This document shows positions 6,508 to 13,062 of a stretch of DNA of 13,730 bases, piece after piece. The translations under genes and the position numbers were made by a program. This DNA comes from UBA2897 sp036733925 (GTDB lineage: Bacteria > Bacillota > Negativicutes > Selenomonadales > Selenomonadaceae). The stretch is from assembly GCA_036733925.1 (NCBI GenBank), contig DAIMZO010000039.1, positions 1 to 13,730 of the forward strand, in the 5' to 3' direction. The notes below the pieces were generated by a model. It was not told the DNA's origin and ran no database searches. It worked only from the letters and a program-made list of their open reading frames with translations. Numbering within the stretch: the stretch's first letter is position 1; each line of letters begins with the position of its first letter.

Positions 6508-8067
6508 CTAATCGCGCATCTGCGCCATCGCGTGTAACGTTTGCGCATCCTCAGCCTCGAGCAGGACGTAGAGAAAGTCCCCGCTCTGCAGGCGCGTCGC
6601 CCCATCCGGCGCGTATTGCTCCGTCCCGCGGCGGATATTCACGAGCAGGGCCTTGGCCGGCCAGCGCACGTCGCGGACCTCGATGCCGTCGAGCGGGCTC
6701 CCCGCCTCGACGGCCACCTCCTCCATGATGCGGTGCGAACGGATGCGCACGCGCAATTTCTCCTGCAAGGCAAGGCTGCGGTTCAGCAGCATATCGTAGA
6801 CCGGCAGGCTGTTCACGAGGTCCGCGACGAGATAGGCGGTCATCGATACGATGATCAGCGCGAGCATGTGCGCGAACGAGCCCGTCATCTCCATGATCAG
6901 GATGGCGCCCGTGACCGGGGATTTCACGACCGCGGAAAAATAGGCCGCCATCCCGAATACGATGCAGTCCACGGTCCAGACCGGATCCATGAGCCCAAGG
7001 GCCAGCATGAGCTTCGCGAAAATCGCGCCGCCTAGGCTGCCGAGCACCAGCATCGGCAGGAAAATGCCGCCCGGCACGCCGGAACCGAAGCAGAGCATCG
7101 TGAAGAAGAACTTCCCGGCGAGCAGGACGAGCAGGAACAGCAGGCCGTAATCGTTTACGACAAGGCTGTCGACGAGCGGGCTGCCGCCGCCCAAGACCTG
7201 CGGCAGGATGAAGCCGAGGACGCCTGCCACAAAGAGCGGCACCATCGGCTTCTGCCATGCCTTCAGCCTCGAATGCGCGAACGAGTCGAGCGAGAACGTC
7301 AGCATCTTGTTGAACGCGAGGCCGAGCACGCCGACGAATACGCCGAGCAGGATCAGCAGCAGGTAGATATGCCCGGCATCGACGACCGGTATCTCGCCCA
7401 TGTGGAATACCGGATCCGCGCCGAAGAACACCTGCGTCACCGTCGTCGCCGTCACGCAGGCCGAGACCGCCCCCATCAGGACGAGCGGGGAGAACGTCTT
7501 CGTGAGCTCCTCAAGGCAGAAGATCACGCCCGCGAGCGGCGCGTTGAACGCCGCCGCGAGACCGGCGCCGGCGCCGGCGGTCAGCAGATAGTGGTTCTCG
7601 ACCCGCGGCCGATGCCCGAGCCGGCCGATGCCCTGCCCGACACAGGCGCCGAGCTGCACGCTTGGGCCCTCGCGGCCGAGCGACAGCCCCGCGCCGATGC
7701 CGAGCACCGTGCCGAGGAATTTCAAGACGAGCACGCGGCCCCAATGCATGTGCATCTTGCCGAGCAGGATGCCCTTGATCTGCGGGATGCCGGAGCCCGA
7801 TGTCATGCCGTCCGTGCGCACAATGCGGTAGAGGATATAGCCGATGCCTGCGAGCATCGTGAACCAGCCGACGATGGCCAGCGGATTCTCGATCAGATAC
7901 GCGTAGAACACGGGCTGCTCGCGCTCCGACCACGCGAGCAGGAAGCGCAGCAGCGCAATCATGAGCCCGGTGAACACGCCGATGATGTTCCCCTCGAGGA
8001 ACAGGCGCAGCTTGAAATGGCGCGGCTGGGTAAAGATATTCATTGCCGCCGCGATGCGTTCCCGCAC
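6508..8067 (-). CDS. ClC-family chloride/proton antiporter with C-terminal TrkA_C (RCK_C) domain
   Basis: A 519-residue ClC transporter that exchanges Cl- (or a similar anion) for H+ across the inner membrane. The anion-path motifs are GSGIP (91-95), GREGP (131-135, gating Glu133) and GIFLP (334-338), with Tyr424 in the position of the central tyrosine. The FCLEEL motif (183-188) supplies the internal proton glutamate, so this is an antiporter rather than a channel. GREGP together with that glutamate argues against the fluoride-type (CLC-F) group. About 436-519 is a TrkA_C/RCK_C domain, expected to sense a small ligand in the cytoplasm. I take GTG 8067 as start because GGGAGGGG lies 6 bases before it; the ATG eight codons in is too far from that site. 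The gene follows the rpsR terminator by 28 bases, with no room for an obvious promoter. Confidence 0.93.
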   Translation of the reverse strand: MRERIAAAMNIFTQPRHFKLRLFLEGNIIGVFTGLMIALLRFLLAWSEREQPVFYAYLIENPLAIVGWFTMLAGIGYILYRIVRTDGMTSGSGIPQIKGILLGKMHMHWGRVLVLKFLGTVLGIGAGLSLGREGPSVQLGACVGQGIGRLGHRPRVENHYLLTAGAGAGLAAAFNAPLAGVIFCLEELTKTFSPLVLMGAVSACVTATTVTQVFFGADPVFHMGEIPVVDAGHIYLLLILLGVFVGVLGLAFNKMLTFSLDSFAHSRLKAWQKPMVPLFVAGVLGFILPQVLGGGSPLVDSLVVNDYGLLFLLVLLAGKFFFTMLCFGSGVPGGIFLPMLVLGSLGGAIFAKLMLALGLMDPVWTVDCIVFGMAAYFSAVVKSPVTGAILIMEMTGSFAHMLALIIVSMTAYLVADLVNSLPVYDMLLNRSLALQEKLRVRIRSHRIMEEVAVEAGSPLDGIEVRDVRWPAKALLVNIRRGTEQYAPDGATRLQSGDFLYVLLEAEDAQTLHAMAQMRD

Positions 8068-8073
8068 GAGCCG

Positions 8074-8081
8074 CCCCTCCC
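8074..8081 (-). promoter_or_regulatory. Ribosome binding site deciding the GTG start of the ClC gene
   Basis: GGGAGGGG on the minus strand, 6 bases before GTG 8067. The next in-frame ATG (8043) would be 30 bases away. Confidence 0.7.
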
Positions 8082-8094
8082 TTCCGGTGTAACG

Positions 8095-8126
8095 AAAAAA
8101 GGCACCGCACCAGCCGGTACGGCACC
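8095..8126 (-). terminator. Rho-independent terminator of rpsF-ssb-rpsR
   Basis: On the minus strand an 11-base stem (8116-8126 with 8101-8111, three G-U pairs) closes a 4-base loop and is followed by TTTTTT (8095-8100). It lies 12 bases beyond the rpsR stop and just before the ClC gene, so ClC expression depends on read-through or an unseen promoter. Confidence 0.85.
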
Positions 8127-8137
8127 TCTGAAAGTCC

Positions 8138-8368
8138 TTATTCCGCAGTGAACGGGAGCAGCGCGATATTGCGTGCGCGCTTGATTGCCACCGTTACCTG
8201 GCGCTGATGCTTTGCGCAGTTGCCGGAAATGCGGCGCGGTAAGATCTTGCCGCGCTCCGTCACGAAGCGGCGAAGCTTTGCAACGTCTTTATAGTCGATA
8301 TGATCGACCTTATCTACGCAGAACTGGCAGACCTTTCTGCGTGGTCTTCTACCTCTGTCACGTCTCAT
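8138..8368 (-). CDS. rpsR: 30S ribosomal protein S18
   Basis: Small-subunit protein S18, which binds 16S rRNA as a pair with S6. The 76-residue form begins MRRDRGRRPRRKVCQFC and ends ALLPFTAE. Cys14 and Cys17 (CQFC) and Cys51 (GNCAKH) suggest the zinc-binding (C+) version. The core RGKILPRRISGNCAKH is diagnostic. The ATG at 8368 is preferred; GGAGGG is 10 bases upstream, and a TTG directly before the ATG (7 bases from the site) could add one residue. Third gene of rpsF-ssb-rpsR, followed by a strong terminator. Confidence 0.97.
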   Translation of the reverse strand: MRRDRGRRPRRKVCQFCVDKVDHIDYKDVAKLRRFVTERGKILPRRISGNCAKHQRQVTVAIKRARNIALLPFTAE

Positions 8369-8386
8369 CAATGTGTTTCCCTCCAA

Positions 8387-8845
8387 TCAAAATGGGATTT
8401 CATCGTCAGAGAGTTCTGGTCCGAAGTTGCCCTGCGGCGCGCTCTGGCCGCCCTGTGGGGCCCCAGCTGGCGCCTTCTGGCTGTAATGGTTGTTGCCCGG
8501 CTGGCCGGCGCCCTCCGGACGCGGGCCGTTGAATTCGATGTTGTCGACAACGACCTCCGTCACGTAGCGGCGCTGGCCTTCCTGTGTCTCATAGGAACGC
8601 GACTGAATGCGCCCCTCGACGAGCACCGGGCTGCCTTTGACCAGATAGTTGCCAACGAAATCCGCATGGCGATCCCATGCGACGCAGTTGATGAAATCCG
8701 CGGTCGGCTGTCCGTTCGCTTCCGCATTCTTGCGGCCGAAACGGCGATCCACGGCGAGCGAGAACGAAGCCACAGCCTTGCCGCTCTTCGTATAGCGCAC
8801 CTCCGGATCGCGCGTCAAGCGCCCGGTCAAAATCGCCTTATTCAT
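8387..8845 (-). CDS. ssb: Single-stranded DNA-binding protein
   Basis: SSB coats single-stranded DNA in replication, repair and recombination and recruits partners through its tail. The 152-residue protein has the OB-fold (about 1-106) starting MNKAILTGRLTRDPEVRYT with FINCVAWDRHADFV in the middle. A Gly/Gln/Pro-rich linker (about 107-144) and the acidic partner-binding tip SDDEIPF complete it. ATG 8845 has GGGAGGG 6 bases upstream. Gene order rpsF-ssb-rpsR is the usual Firmicute arrangement. A 12-base palindrome and a hairpin sit just upstream of its ribosome binding site. Confidence 0.97.
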   Translation of the reverse strand: MNKAILTGRLTRDPEVRYTKSGKAVASFSLAVDRRFGRKNAEANGQPTADFINCVAWDRHADFVGNYLVKGSPVLVEGRIQSRSYETQEGQRRYVTEVVVDNIEFNGPRPEGAGQPGNNHYSQKAPAGAPQGGQSAPQGNFGPELSDDEIPF

Positions 8846-8856
8846 GGCAAACCCTC

Positions 8857-8893
8857 CCTGACGTCAGGAACTGCACAGACTCTCTGCAGTCCC
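8857..8893 (-). promoter_or_regulatory. Palindrome and hairpin in the rpsF-ssb gap
   Basis: CCTGACGTCAGG (8857-8868) is a perfect 12-base palindrome touching the ssb ribosome binding site. Next to it, 8867-8875 and 8885-8893 pair in a 9-base stem with one G-U and a 9-base loop. No T-run follows, so it is not a classic terminator. It may set the ssb/rpsF ratio by RNA processing or translation, or be a protein site; both are inference. Confidence 0.45.
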
Positions 8894-8909
8894 CCATATT
8901 TTCTTGTTC

Positions 8910-9197
8910 TTACTCTTCGTCGGACTTGACAATCATGTGCTTCAAGAGCTCGTCCGTAATCTTCATGACGCGGTCGCACTCGGCAACGCATGCCGGCTCG
9001 CACGTAACATAAAGCAGATCATAGAAACCCTCGTTGCAGTCCTTGATCTCATAGGCAAGACGCTTCTTGCCCCAGCGGTCTTCCTTATCGATCGTACCGC
9101 CGTTATCCTGGATCAGCTTCGTGAACTTGTCAATGACAGCGTTCGTTGCTTCCTCTTCCATCGGTTTCACGATAAATATGACTTCGTACTTTCTCAC
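8910..9197 (-). CDS. rpsF: 30S ribosomal protein S6
   Basis: Small-subunit protein S6, partner of S18 on the 16S rRNA platform. The 95-residue protein begins (M)RKYEVIFIVKP and has the family block RWGKKRLAYEIKDCNEGFY. The start is GTG 9197, with an ideal AGGAGGT 6 bases upstream; an open frame extends 39 codons further but reads as leader. First gene of rpsF-ssb-rpsR, with a leader of about 125 bases that can fold and may carry the S6:S18 autoregulatory element known from other bacteria. The C-terminus is short (SDEE). Confidence 0.96.
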   Translation of the reverse strand: MRKYEVIFIVKPMEEEATNAVIDKFTKLIQDNGGTIDKEDRWGKKRLAYEIKDCNEGFYDLLYVTCEPACVAECDRVMKITDELLKHMIVKSDEE

Positions 9198-9203
9198 GAA
9201 ATC

Positions 9204-9210
9204 ACCTCCT
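9204..9210 (-). promoter_or_regulatory. Ribosome binding site deciding the GTG start of rpsF
   Basis: AGGAGGT on the minus strand, 6 bases before GTG 9197. It fixes a non-ATG start that gives the normal S6 N-terminus. Confidence 0.85.
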
Positions 9211-9222
9211 CTTTGGTCTTTG

Positions 9223-9250
9223 GCTCCCTGCTCATGACAAGGAGCAGAGC
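9223..9250 (-). promoter_or_regulatory. Hairpin in rpsF leader, candidate S6:S18 regulatory RNA
   Basis: Outer GCTC/GAGC (9247-9250 with 9223-9226) and inner GCTC/GAGC (9242-9245 with 9230-9233) stack around an asymmetric internal loop, with an alternative 6-base CTGCTC/GAGCAG pairing. Ribosomal protein S6:S18 leaders in other bacteria are hairpins with an asymmetric internal loop. I could not confirm the conserved loop bases, so this is only a candidate. Confidence 0.3.
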
Positions 9251-9328
9251 AGTATCGGGAACGCTTCCGCGCCCCGCGCTTATCGTCGCAGTGAACAAAA
9301 GTATTTCTCTTCATTCAGCGACGTTATG

Positions 9329-9357
9329 ATTATATCACTTTTCCCGGGCGATTGCAA
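9329..9357 (-). promoter_or_regulatory. Sigma-70 promoter for rpsF-ssb-rpsR
   Basis: TTGCAA (9352-9357), a 17-base spacer and a perfect TATAAT (9329-9334) on the minus strand. The -35 and spacer lie inside the last codons of the EamA gene, so the ribosomal operon starts from within its upstream neighbour. Confidence 0.7.
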
Positions 9358-10249
9358 GCTTTTCTTCCGCGGTCGTATTGCCCCCGCGCAGGGACAGGAT
9401 GACCCCGGCGGCAATCAGGATGAAGCCGAACCAGAAATACTCCGTCACCGGCTCGCCTAAGAGCAGCCAGCCGAGGAACGTCCCGACGACCGGCTGGAAG
9501 AACATGAACAGACCGGCAATCGACGCATCCATATAGGTAAGGCCCTTGTTCCAGAGGCAGAAGCCCGCCGTCGTCGAGATAAAGCCGAGGTAGAGCACCG
9601 AGCCCCATACCGTCGGCTGCGCCATTGCCGTGAAATCCGCCGCCGTCGCCATCCAGTAAACGGCATACGGGGTCAGCATTAGGAACGCGAACAGCACGCC
9701 GTAGAAGGTCAGCGTCACGACCGAGTATTTCGCGAGGAACTTCAGCAGCACGGACATCAGCGCCCAAGTCACCGCCGCGATGAACAAGCTGATGCCGCCG
9801 AGCACCGTGATCTGCACATTGTCCGGGTCGAACACGATGAGCAGGACACCGATCGTCGCGAGCACGACCGAGAGCACGCGGCCGGCCGTCAGCTTCTCGT
9901 GCAGGAGCCAGCACCCGAACACGACCATGAACGCCGGCGTCGCCGCCGTGATGACCGACCCCGTCTGCGCCGAGGTCAGCATCGTGCCGGTTTCCTGCGT
10001 GACGATTGAGAGCGCCTGCCCTGTGAACGCCGAGAGCAGCAGGATCTTCCAGTCCTTCCGGTCGATATGCCAAGAGGATTTCGTCACGAACATCAGCGTC
10101 GTCAATGCGATCAGCGCCGTGCCATAGCGGCACCAGACCAGCGGAATCGGCGGGATCACGAAGATGGAGAGGCGCACGGCGATGAACATCGCGCCCCAGA
10201 TGCTCCCCGCGAGCGACAAGAAAACCGAGCCAAGGATCAAGTTCCGCAT
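9335..10249 (-). CDS. EamA-family (drug/metabolite transporter superfamily) permease
   Basis: A 304-residue inner-membrane protein with about ten hydrophobic helices in two homologous EamA halves (about 5-138 and 150-285). Family-typical sequence includes the N-terminal LAGSIWGAMFIAVRLS, ATPAFMVVFGCWLLHEKLT in the first half and FFQPVVGTFLGWLLLGEPVT in the second. These proteins usually export amino acids or other metabolites; the substrate cannot be told. The ATG at 10249 is chosen because helix 1 begins there and GGGAG lies 9 bases upstream; 40 further in-frame codons upstream overlap the promoter region. It is divergent from the AEC permease and carries the rpsF promoter in its 3' end. No terminator is seen between it and rpsF. 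Confidence 0.88.
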   Translation of the reverse strand: MRNLILGSVFLSLAGSIWGAMFIAVRLSIFVIPPIPLVWCRYGTALIALTTLMFVTKSSWHIDRKDWKILLLSAFTGQALSIVTQETGTMLTSAQTGSVITAATPAFMVVFGCWLLHEKLTAGRVLSVVLATIGVLLIVFDPDNVQITVLGGISLFIAAVTWALMSVLLKFLAKYSVVTLTFYGVLFAFLMLTPYAVYWMATAADFTAMAQPTVWGSVLYLGFISTTAGFCLWNKGLTYMDASIAGLFMFFQPVVGTFLGWLLLGEPVTEYFWFGFILIAAGVILSLRGGNTTAEEKLAIAREK

Positions 10250-10308
10250 ATCCGCTGTCTCCCTCTGCTTTCCTTCTATAAATAGGATGCGTGACAAAAA
10301 CTGTTTAC

Positions 10309-10323
10309 ATTTTAGCATAAAAT
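10309..10323 (-). promoter_or_regulatory. Extended -10 promoter candidate for the EamA gene, inside an inverted repeat
   Basis: On the minus strand TATGCTAAAAT is an extended -10 (TG one base before TAAAAT). The same bases form a perfect ATTTTA-gca-TAAAAT inverted repeat (10309-10323). No good -35 is seen, as expected for an extended -10 promoter. The predicted leader is about 53 bases. Confidence 0.4.
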
Positions 10324-10340
10324 ATGATAGGCTAACAGAG

Positions 10341-10354
10341 GTAAACCGATTTAC
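10341..10354. repeat. Inverted repeat in the divergent EamA/AEC gap, possible operator
   Basis: GTAAA (10341-10345) and TTTAC (10350-10354) flank CCGA. A further GTTTAC at 10303-10308 is complementary to GTAAAC (10341-10346). Such symmetric sites between divergent genes suggest a shared regulator, which is inferred. Confidence 0.35.
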
Positions 10355-10386
10355 GGAATAGAGAAACATGGAAAGGAATATACAAA

Positions 10387-11334
10387 TTGGATAATCTGAA
10401 CCTGCGCCTGCTGTTTGTCTTCACCGACCTGCTGCTGCCACTGATCGTCGGCTATTTCCTGCATCAGAAGCACTTGATCAGTGACACCTCGATCACGAAG
10501 ATCATCCGCTTCAACGTCATTTTCGTCTACACGCTGCTCTCGCTGCTCAGCTTCTGGGTGCTGCCGCTGAACTTCAGCCTGATCTGGGCGCCGATCTGCG
10601 GCTTCCTGCTCGTGCTCGTGCCGGGCGCCGTCGGGCTCCCGTTCGCGCGGCACTTCCCGAACCTGCTCGACCGCGGCGCGTTCATCTCATCCGCGATGCT
10701 CTCGAACCTCGGCACGCTCGGCGGGGTCTGCGCCTTCATCCTGTACAACGAGCCGGGCTTTGCATACTGCCAGCTCGCCGGCACCTGCCAGAACATCCTG
10801 CTCTGCCTCGTCGTATTCCCGATGGCGGAATACTACTATATCAAGCAGAGCGGCAAACAGCAAAAGACGAGCCGCCTGCAGAGCCTGCGCGAGATGTTCC
10901 TGTCCCCGAACCAGCTGAGCCTCCTCGGCATGGCGGCCGGGCTCGCGCTGAACGCGGCAGGCATCGAACGCCCGGCGTTCCTGTCCATCGTTTTCCAGAG
11001 CTTCGTGCACATCGGCGCGTGGATTGCGATGCTGCCGGTCGGCTTCCTGATCAACTTCCAGCAGGTCAAGCGCTACGCGCGCGACGTCCGCAGCCTCAAC
11101 ATCATCCATTTCGTAATCTCGCCGCTGTTCTTCTACGTGCTGACCGGCCTCGTCATCGACGACCCGGTCTTGCGCGGCTCCCTGATGATCCTCTCCATCT
11201 GCCCGACCGCCATCAACGCCGTCATCGCCTGCAAGCTCTACCACCTGACCGTCAACCTCGCCGTCAGCTCCTTCGTCATCACCACCGCCATCTTCTTCGC
11301 CATCTTCCCCTTCCTCTTCTTCCTGCTCCGATAA
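10387..11334 (+). CDS. AEC-family (auxin efflux carrier-like) permease
   Basis: A 315-residue membrane protein of the AEC family, with about ten hydrophobic segments in two halves separated by a cytoplasmic loop near 153-172 (KQSGKQQKTSRLQSLRE). Characterised bacterial members move malate, malonate or related organic acids; that is family knowledge, and the substrate here is unknown. Visible family-like points are DLLLPLIVGYFLHQKHL near the N-terminus, SSAMLSNLGTLGGVCAF in the first half and the late CPTAINAVIACKLY. The start is TTG 10387 after AAAGGA with 9 bases of spacing; a nearby ATG at 10369 is in another frame. A perfect terminator follows. The fumarase gene downstream on the same strand fits an organic acid role. 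Confidence 0.82.
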   Translation: MDNLNLRLLFVFTDLLLPLIVGYFLHQKHLISDTSITKIIRFNVIFVYTLLSLLSFWVLPLNFSLIWAPICGFLLVLVPGAVGLPFARHFPNLLDRGAFISSAMLSNLGTLGGVCAFILYNEPGFAYCQLAGTCQNILLCLVVFPMAEYYYIKQSGKQQKTSRLQSLREMFLSPNQLSLLGMAAGLALNAAGIERPAFLSIVFQSFVHIGAWIAMLPVGFLINFQQVKRYARDVRSLNIIHFVISPLFFYVLTGLVIDDPVLRGSLMILSICPTAINAVIACKLYHLTVNLAVSSFVITTAIFFAIFPFLFFLLR

Positions 11335-11350
11335 ACAGAAGCAAAGCGGA

Positions 11351-11387
11351 AAAACAGCAGTGAGTTTTTTACTGCTGTTTTTATTTT
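11351..11387 (+). terminator. Rho-independent terminator of the AEC permease gene
   Basis: A perfect 11-base stem (11351-11361 with 11371-11381) and a 9-base loop, followed by a T-rich run. It separates the permease from fumC transcriptionally. Confidence 0.9.
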
Positions 11388-11424
11388 GCACAGAGAAGTT
11401 TGGATTGCACTTTTTGTTTTTATA

Positions 11425-11453
11425 TTGAGATTTATTCTCATTTGTGGTATTCT
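11425..11453 (+). promoter_or_regulatory. Sigma-70 promoter for fumC
   Basis: TTGAGA (11425-11430), a 17-base spacer and TATTCT (11448-11453). The -35 matches 5 of 6 and the -10 4 of 6. The leader is about 45 bases to the ATG. Confidence 0.5.
11426..11440. promoter_or_regulatory. Fur/PerR-family-like dyad over the fumC promoter
   Basis: TGAGATTTATTCTCA is a 7-1-7 near-palindrome that agrees with the Fur core TGATAATnATTATCA at 11 of 14 compared positions. It covers part of the -35 and the spacer. Half-site TTCTCATTT recurs at 11479-11487. FumC is the iron-independent fumarase, so metal or redox control would make sense, but this is inferred from the site only. Confidence 0.35.
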
Positions 11454-11506
11454 ATCTACAGAAGCTAATTGATTATAGTTCTCATTTACGGAAAGGAATG
11501 GTATAG

Positions 11507-12871
11507 ATGGAATATCGTGTCGAACATGATTCGTTAGGTGAAGTCAAGGTACCGGCAGACCGCTACTGGGGCGCGCAGACGCAGCGCAGTTACCAGAATT
11601 TCCCGATTGGCACGGAAAAGATTCCGATGGAAGTCATCCGTGCTTTCGCCATCCTCAAAAAAGCTGCCGCCATTACCAACTGCAATCTCGGCAAGCTCGA
11701 TAAAGAGCGTTGCCAAGTGATTGGCCAGGTCTGCGACGAAATCCTCGCGGGCAAGCTCGACGGCCACTTCCCGCTTTCGGTCTGGCAGACCGGCAGCGGC
11801 ACGCAGTCGAACATGAATGTCAACGAAGTCATCGCCAACCGCGGCAATGAGCTGGCTGGCAAGAAACTCCTTCACCCGAACGACCACTGCAATATGTCGC
11901 AGAGCTCGAATGATACGTTCCCCACGGCCATGTATATCGCCGCCGTCGTCGCCATCGAGGATCATCTGCTGCCGAGCATAGACGCCCTGGCCGCCACGTT
12001 CACGAAACTCATGGAAGAGAATAAGGGCATCGTCAAAACAGGCCGCACGCATCTGCAAGATGCCGTACCAATCGCCTTCTCGCAGGAAATCAGCGGCTGG
12101 CGCGCCATGCTGACGGAAACGCGCGCTATGATTTCGGCCAGCCTGCCGTTCCTCAAGGAACTCGCGCTTGGCGGCACAGCCGTGGGCACGGGCCTCAATG
12201 CGCCGGAAGGCTTTGCCGAATCCGTGGCCCGCGTCATCGGTGAATTGACGGGACAGGATTTTGTCACGGCCCCGAATAAGTTCCATGCCCTTTCGAGCAA
12301 GGACGAGATGGTTTTTGCCCATGGTGCCCTCAAGGCCCTCGCCGCCAATATGCTCAAAATCGCCAATGATGTGCGCTGGCTGGCCAGCGGTCCGCGCTGC
12401 GGCCTCGGTGAGATCCAGATTCCGGCCAACGAACCGGGCAGCTCCATCATGCCGGGCAAAGTCAACCCGACACAGTGCGAGTCGGTCACGATGGTCGCCG
12501 TACAGGTCATGGCCAATGACGCCGCCGTCGGCATGGCTGCCTCGCAGGGCAATTTCGAGCTCAACGTCTTCATGCCGGTCAGCATCTACAACTTCCTGCA
12601 GTCCGTGCGCCTGCTCTCCGACTCCCTGCGTTCCTTCAATGAACGCTGCGTCGCCGGCATCAAGCCCATCAAGGAAAAAATGCACGAAAACCTGCACCGC
12701 TCCTTGATGCTCGTCACGGCCCTGAGCCCGTACATCGGCTACGAGCATTCCGCCAAGACCGCGCAGAAGGCCTTCAAGGAAAATATCTCGCTCAAAGAAG
12801 CCTGCGTCTCCCTCGGCTACCTGACGCCGGAGAAATTCGACGAAATCTTCCATCCAGAAGAAATGGTTTGA
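11507..12871 (+). CDS. fumC: Class II fumarate hydratase (fumarase C)
   Basis: A 454-residue cytosolic enzyme of the fumarase/aspartase superfamily that interconverts fumarate and malate, without an iron-sulfur cluster. Motifs are TGSGTQSNMNVNEVIANR (95-112), SSNDTFPTA (133-141), GRTHLQDAVP (179-188) and the signature GSSIMPGKVNPTQCE (311-325). His182 and Ser312 correspond to E. coli FumC His188 and Ser318. The signature followed by PTQCE and the length favour fumarase over aspartase or argininosuccinate lyase. ATG 11507 has AAAGGA 9 bases upstream. Base use differs somewhat from the minus-strand genes: more GCC/ATC/AAA and fewer GCG codons by eye. In Negativicutes it would serve the succinate-propionate route, next to a possible organic acid permease. 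A perfect terminator follows about 100 bases later. Confidence 0.96.
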   Translation: MEYRVEHDSLGEVKVPADRYWGAQTQRSYQNFPIGTEKIPMEVIRAFAILKKAAAITNCNLGKLDKERCQVIGQVCDEILAGKLDGHFPLSVWQTGSGTQSNMNVNEVIANRGNELAGKKLLHPNDHCNMSQSSNDTFPTAMYIAAVVAIEDHLLPSIDALAATFTKLMEENKGIVKTGRTHLQDAVPIAFSQEISGWRAMLTETRAMISASLPFLKELALGGTAVGTGLNAPEGFAESVARVIGELTGQDFVTAPNKFHALSSKDEMVFAHGALKALAANMLKIANDVRWLASGPRCGLGEIQIPANEPGSSIMPGKVNPTQCESVTMVAVQVMANDAAVGMAASQGNFELNVFMPVSIYNFLQSVRLLSDSLRSFNERCVAGIKPIKEKMHENLHRSLMLVTALSPYIGYEHSAKTAQKAFKENISLKEACVSLGYLTPEKFDEIFHPEEMV

Positions 12872-12975
12872 TCAGCCGGCCTCCCAAAACAGCGTATTCG
12901 TCAGCTGGTTTCTATACTGCACTACCTTATCGGATTGTGTCAAAACATCCATCACCCGCTCCCTATGAAAACACA

Positions 12976-13007
12976 AACCGACAGAGCATCGACTCTGTCG
13001 GTTTTTC
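12976..13007 (+). terminator. Rho-independent terminator of fumC
   Basis: A perfect 12-base stem (12976-12987 with 12994-13005), a 6-base loop and a T-run. It lies about 105 bases after the fumC stop; nothing codes in between. It may also stop the convergent nuclease transcript, though T-rich sequence on that side is weaker. Confidence 0.88.
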
Positions 13008-13039
13008 TGCCTCAAAATGCTTCTCCGTCGCGGAGGCAG
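13008..13039. repeat. Nested inverted repeat between the fumC terminator and the nuclease gene
   Basis: CTGCCTC (13008-13014) pairs with GAGGCAG (13033-13039). Inside and overlapping it, CTCCG/CGGAG close a 3-base loop (TCG). No T-run follows on either strand. It is 24 bases beyond the nuclease stop, so it may end or protect that transcript. Confidence 0.4.
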
Positions 13040-13062
13040 ATGGCGGCGAGGAGTTTGACATA

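Noticed and set aside
11534..12853. Minus-strand open frame of 439 codons opposite fumC
   Set aside because: No recognisable domain; it mirrors fumC, which has every active-site motif.
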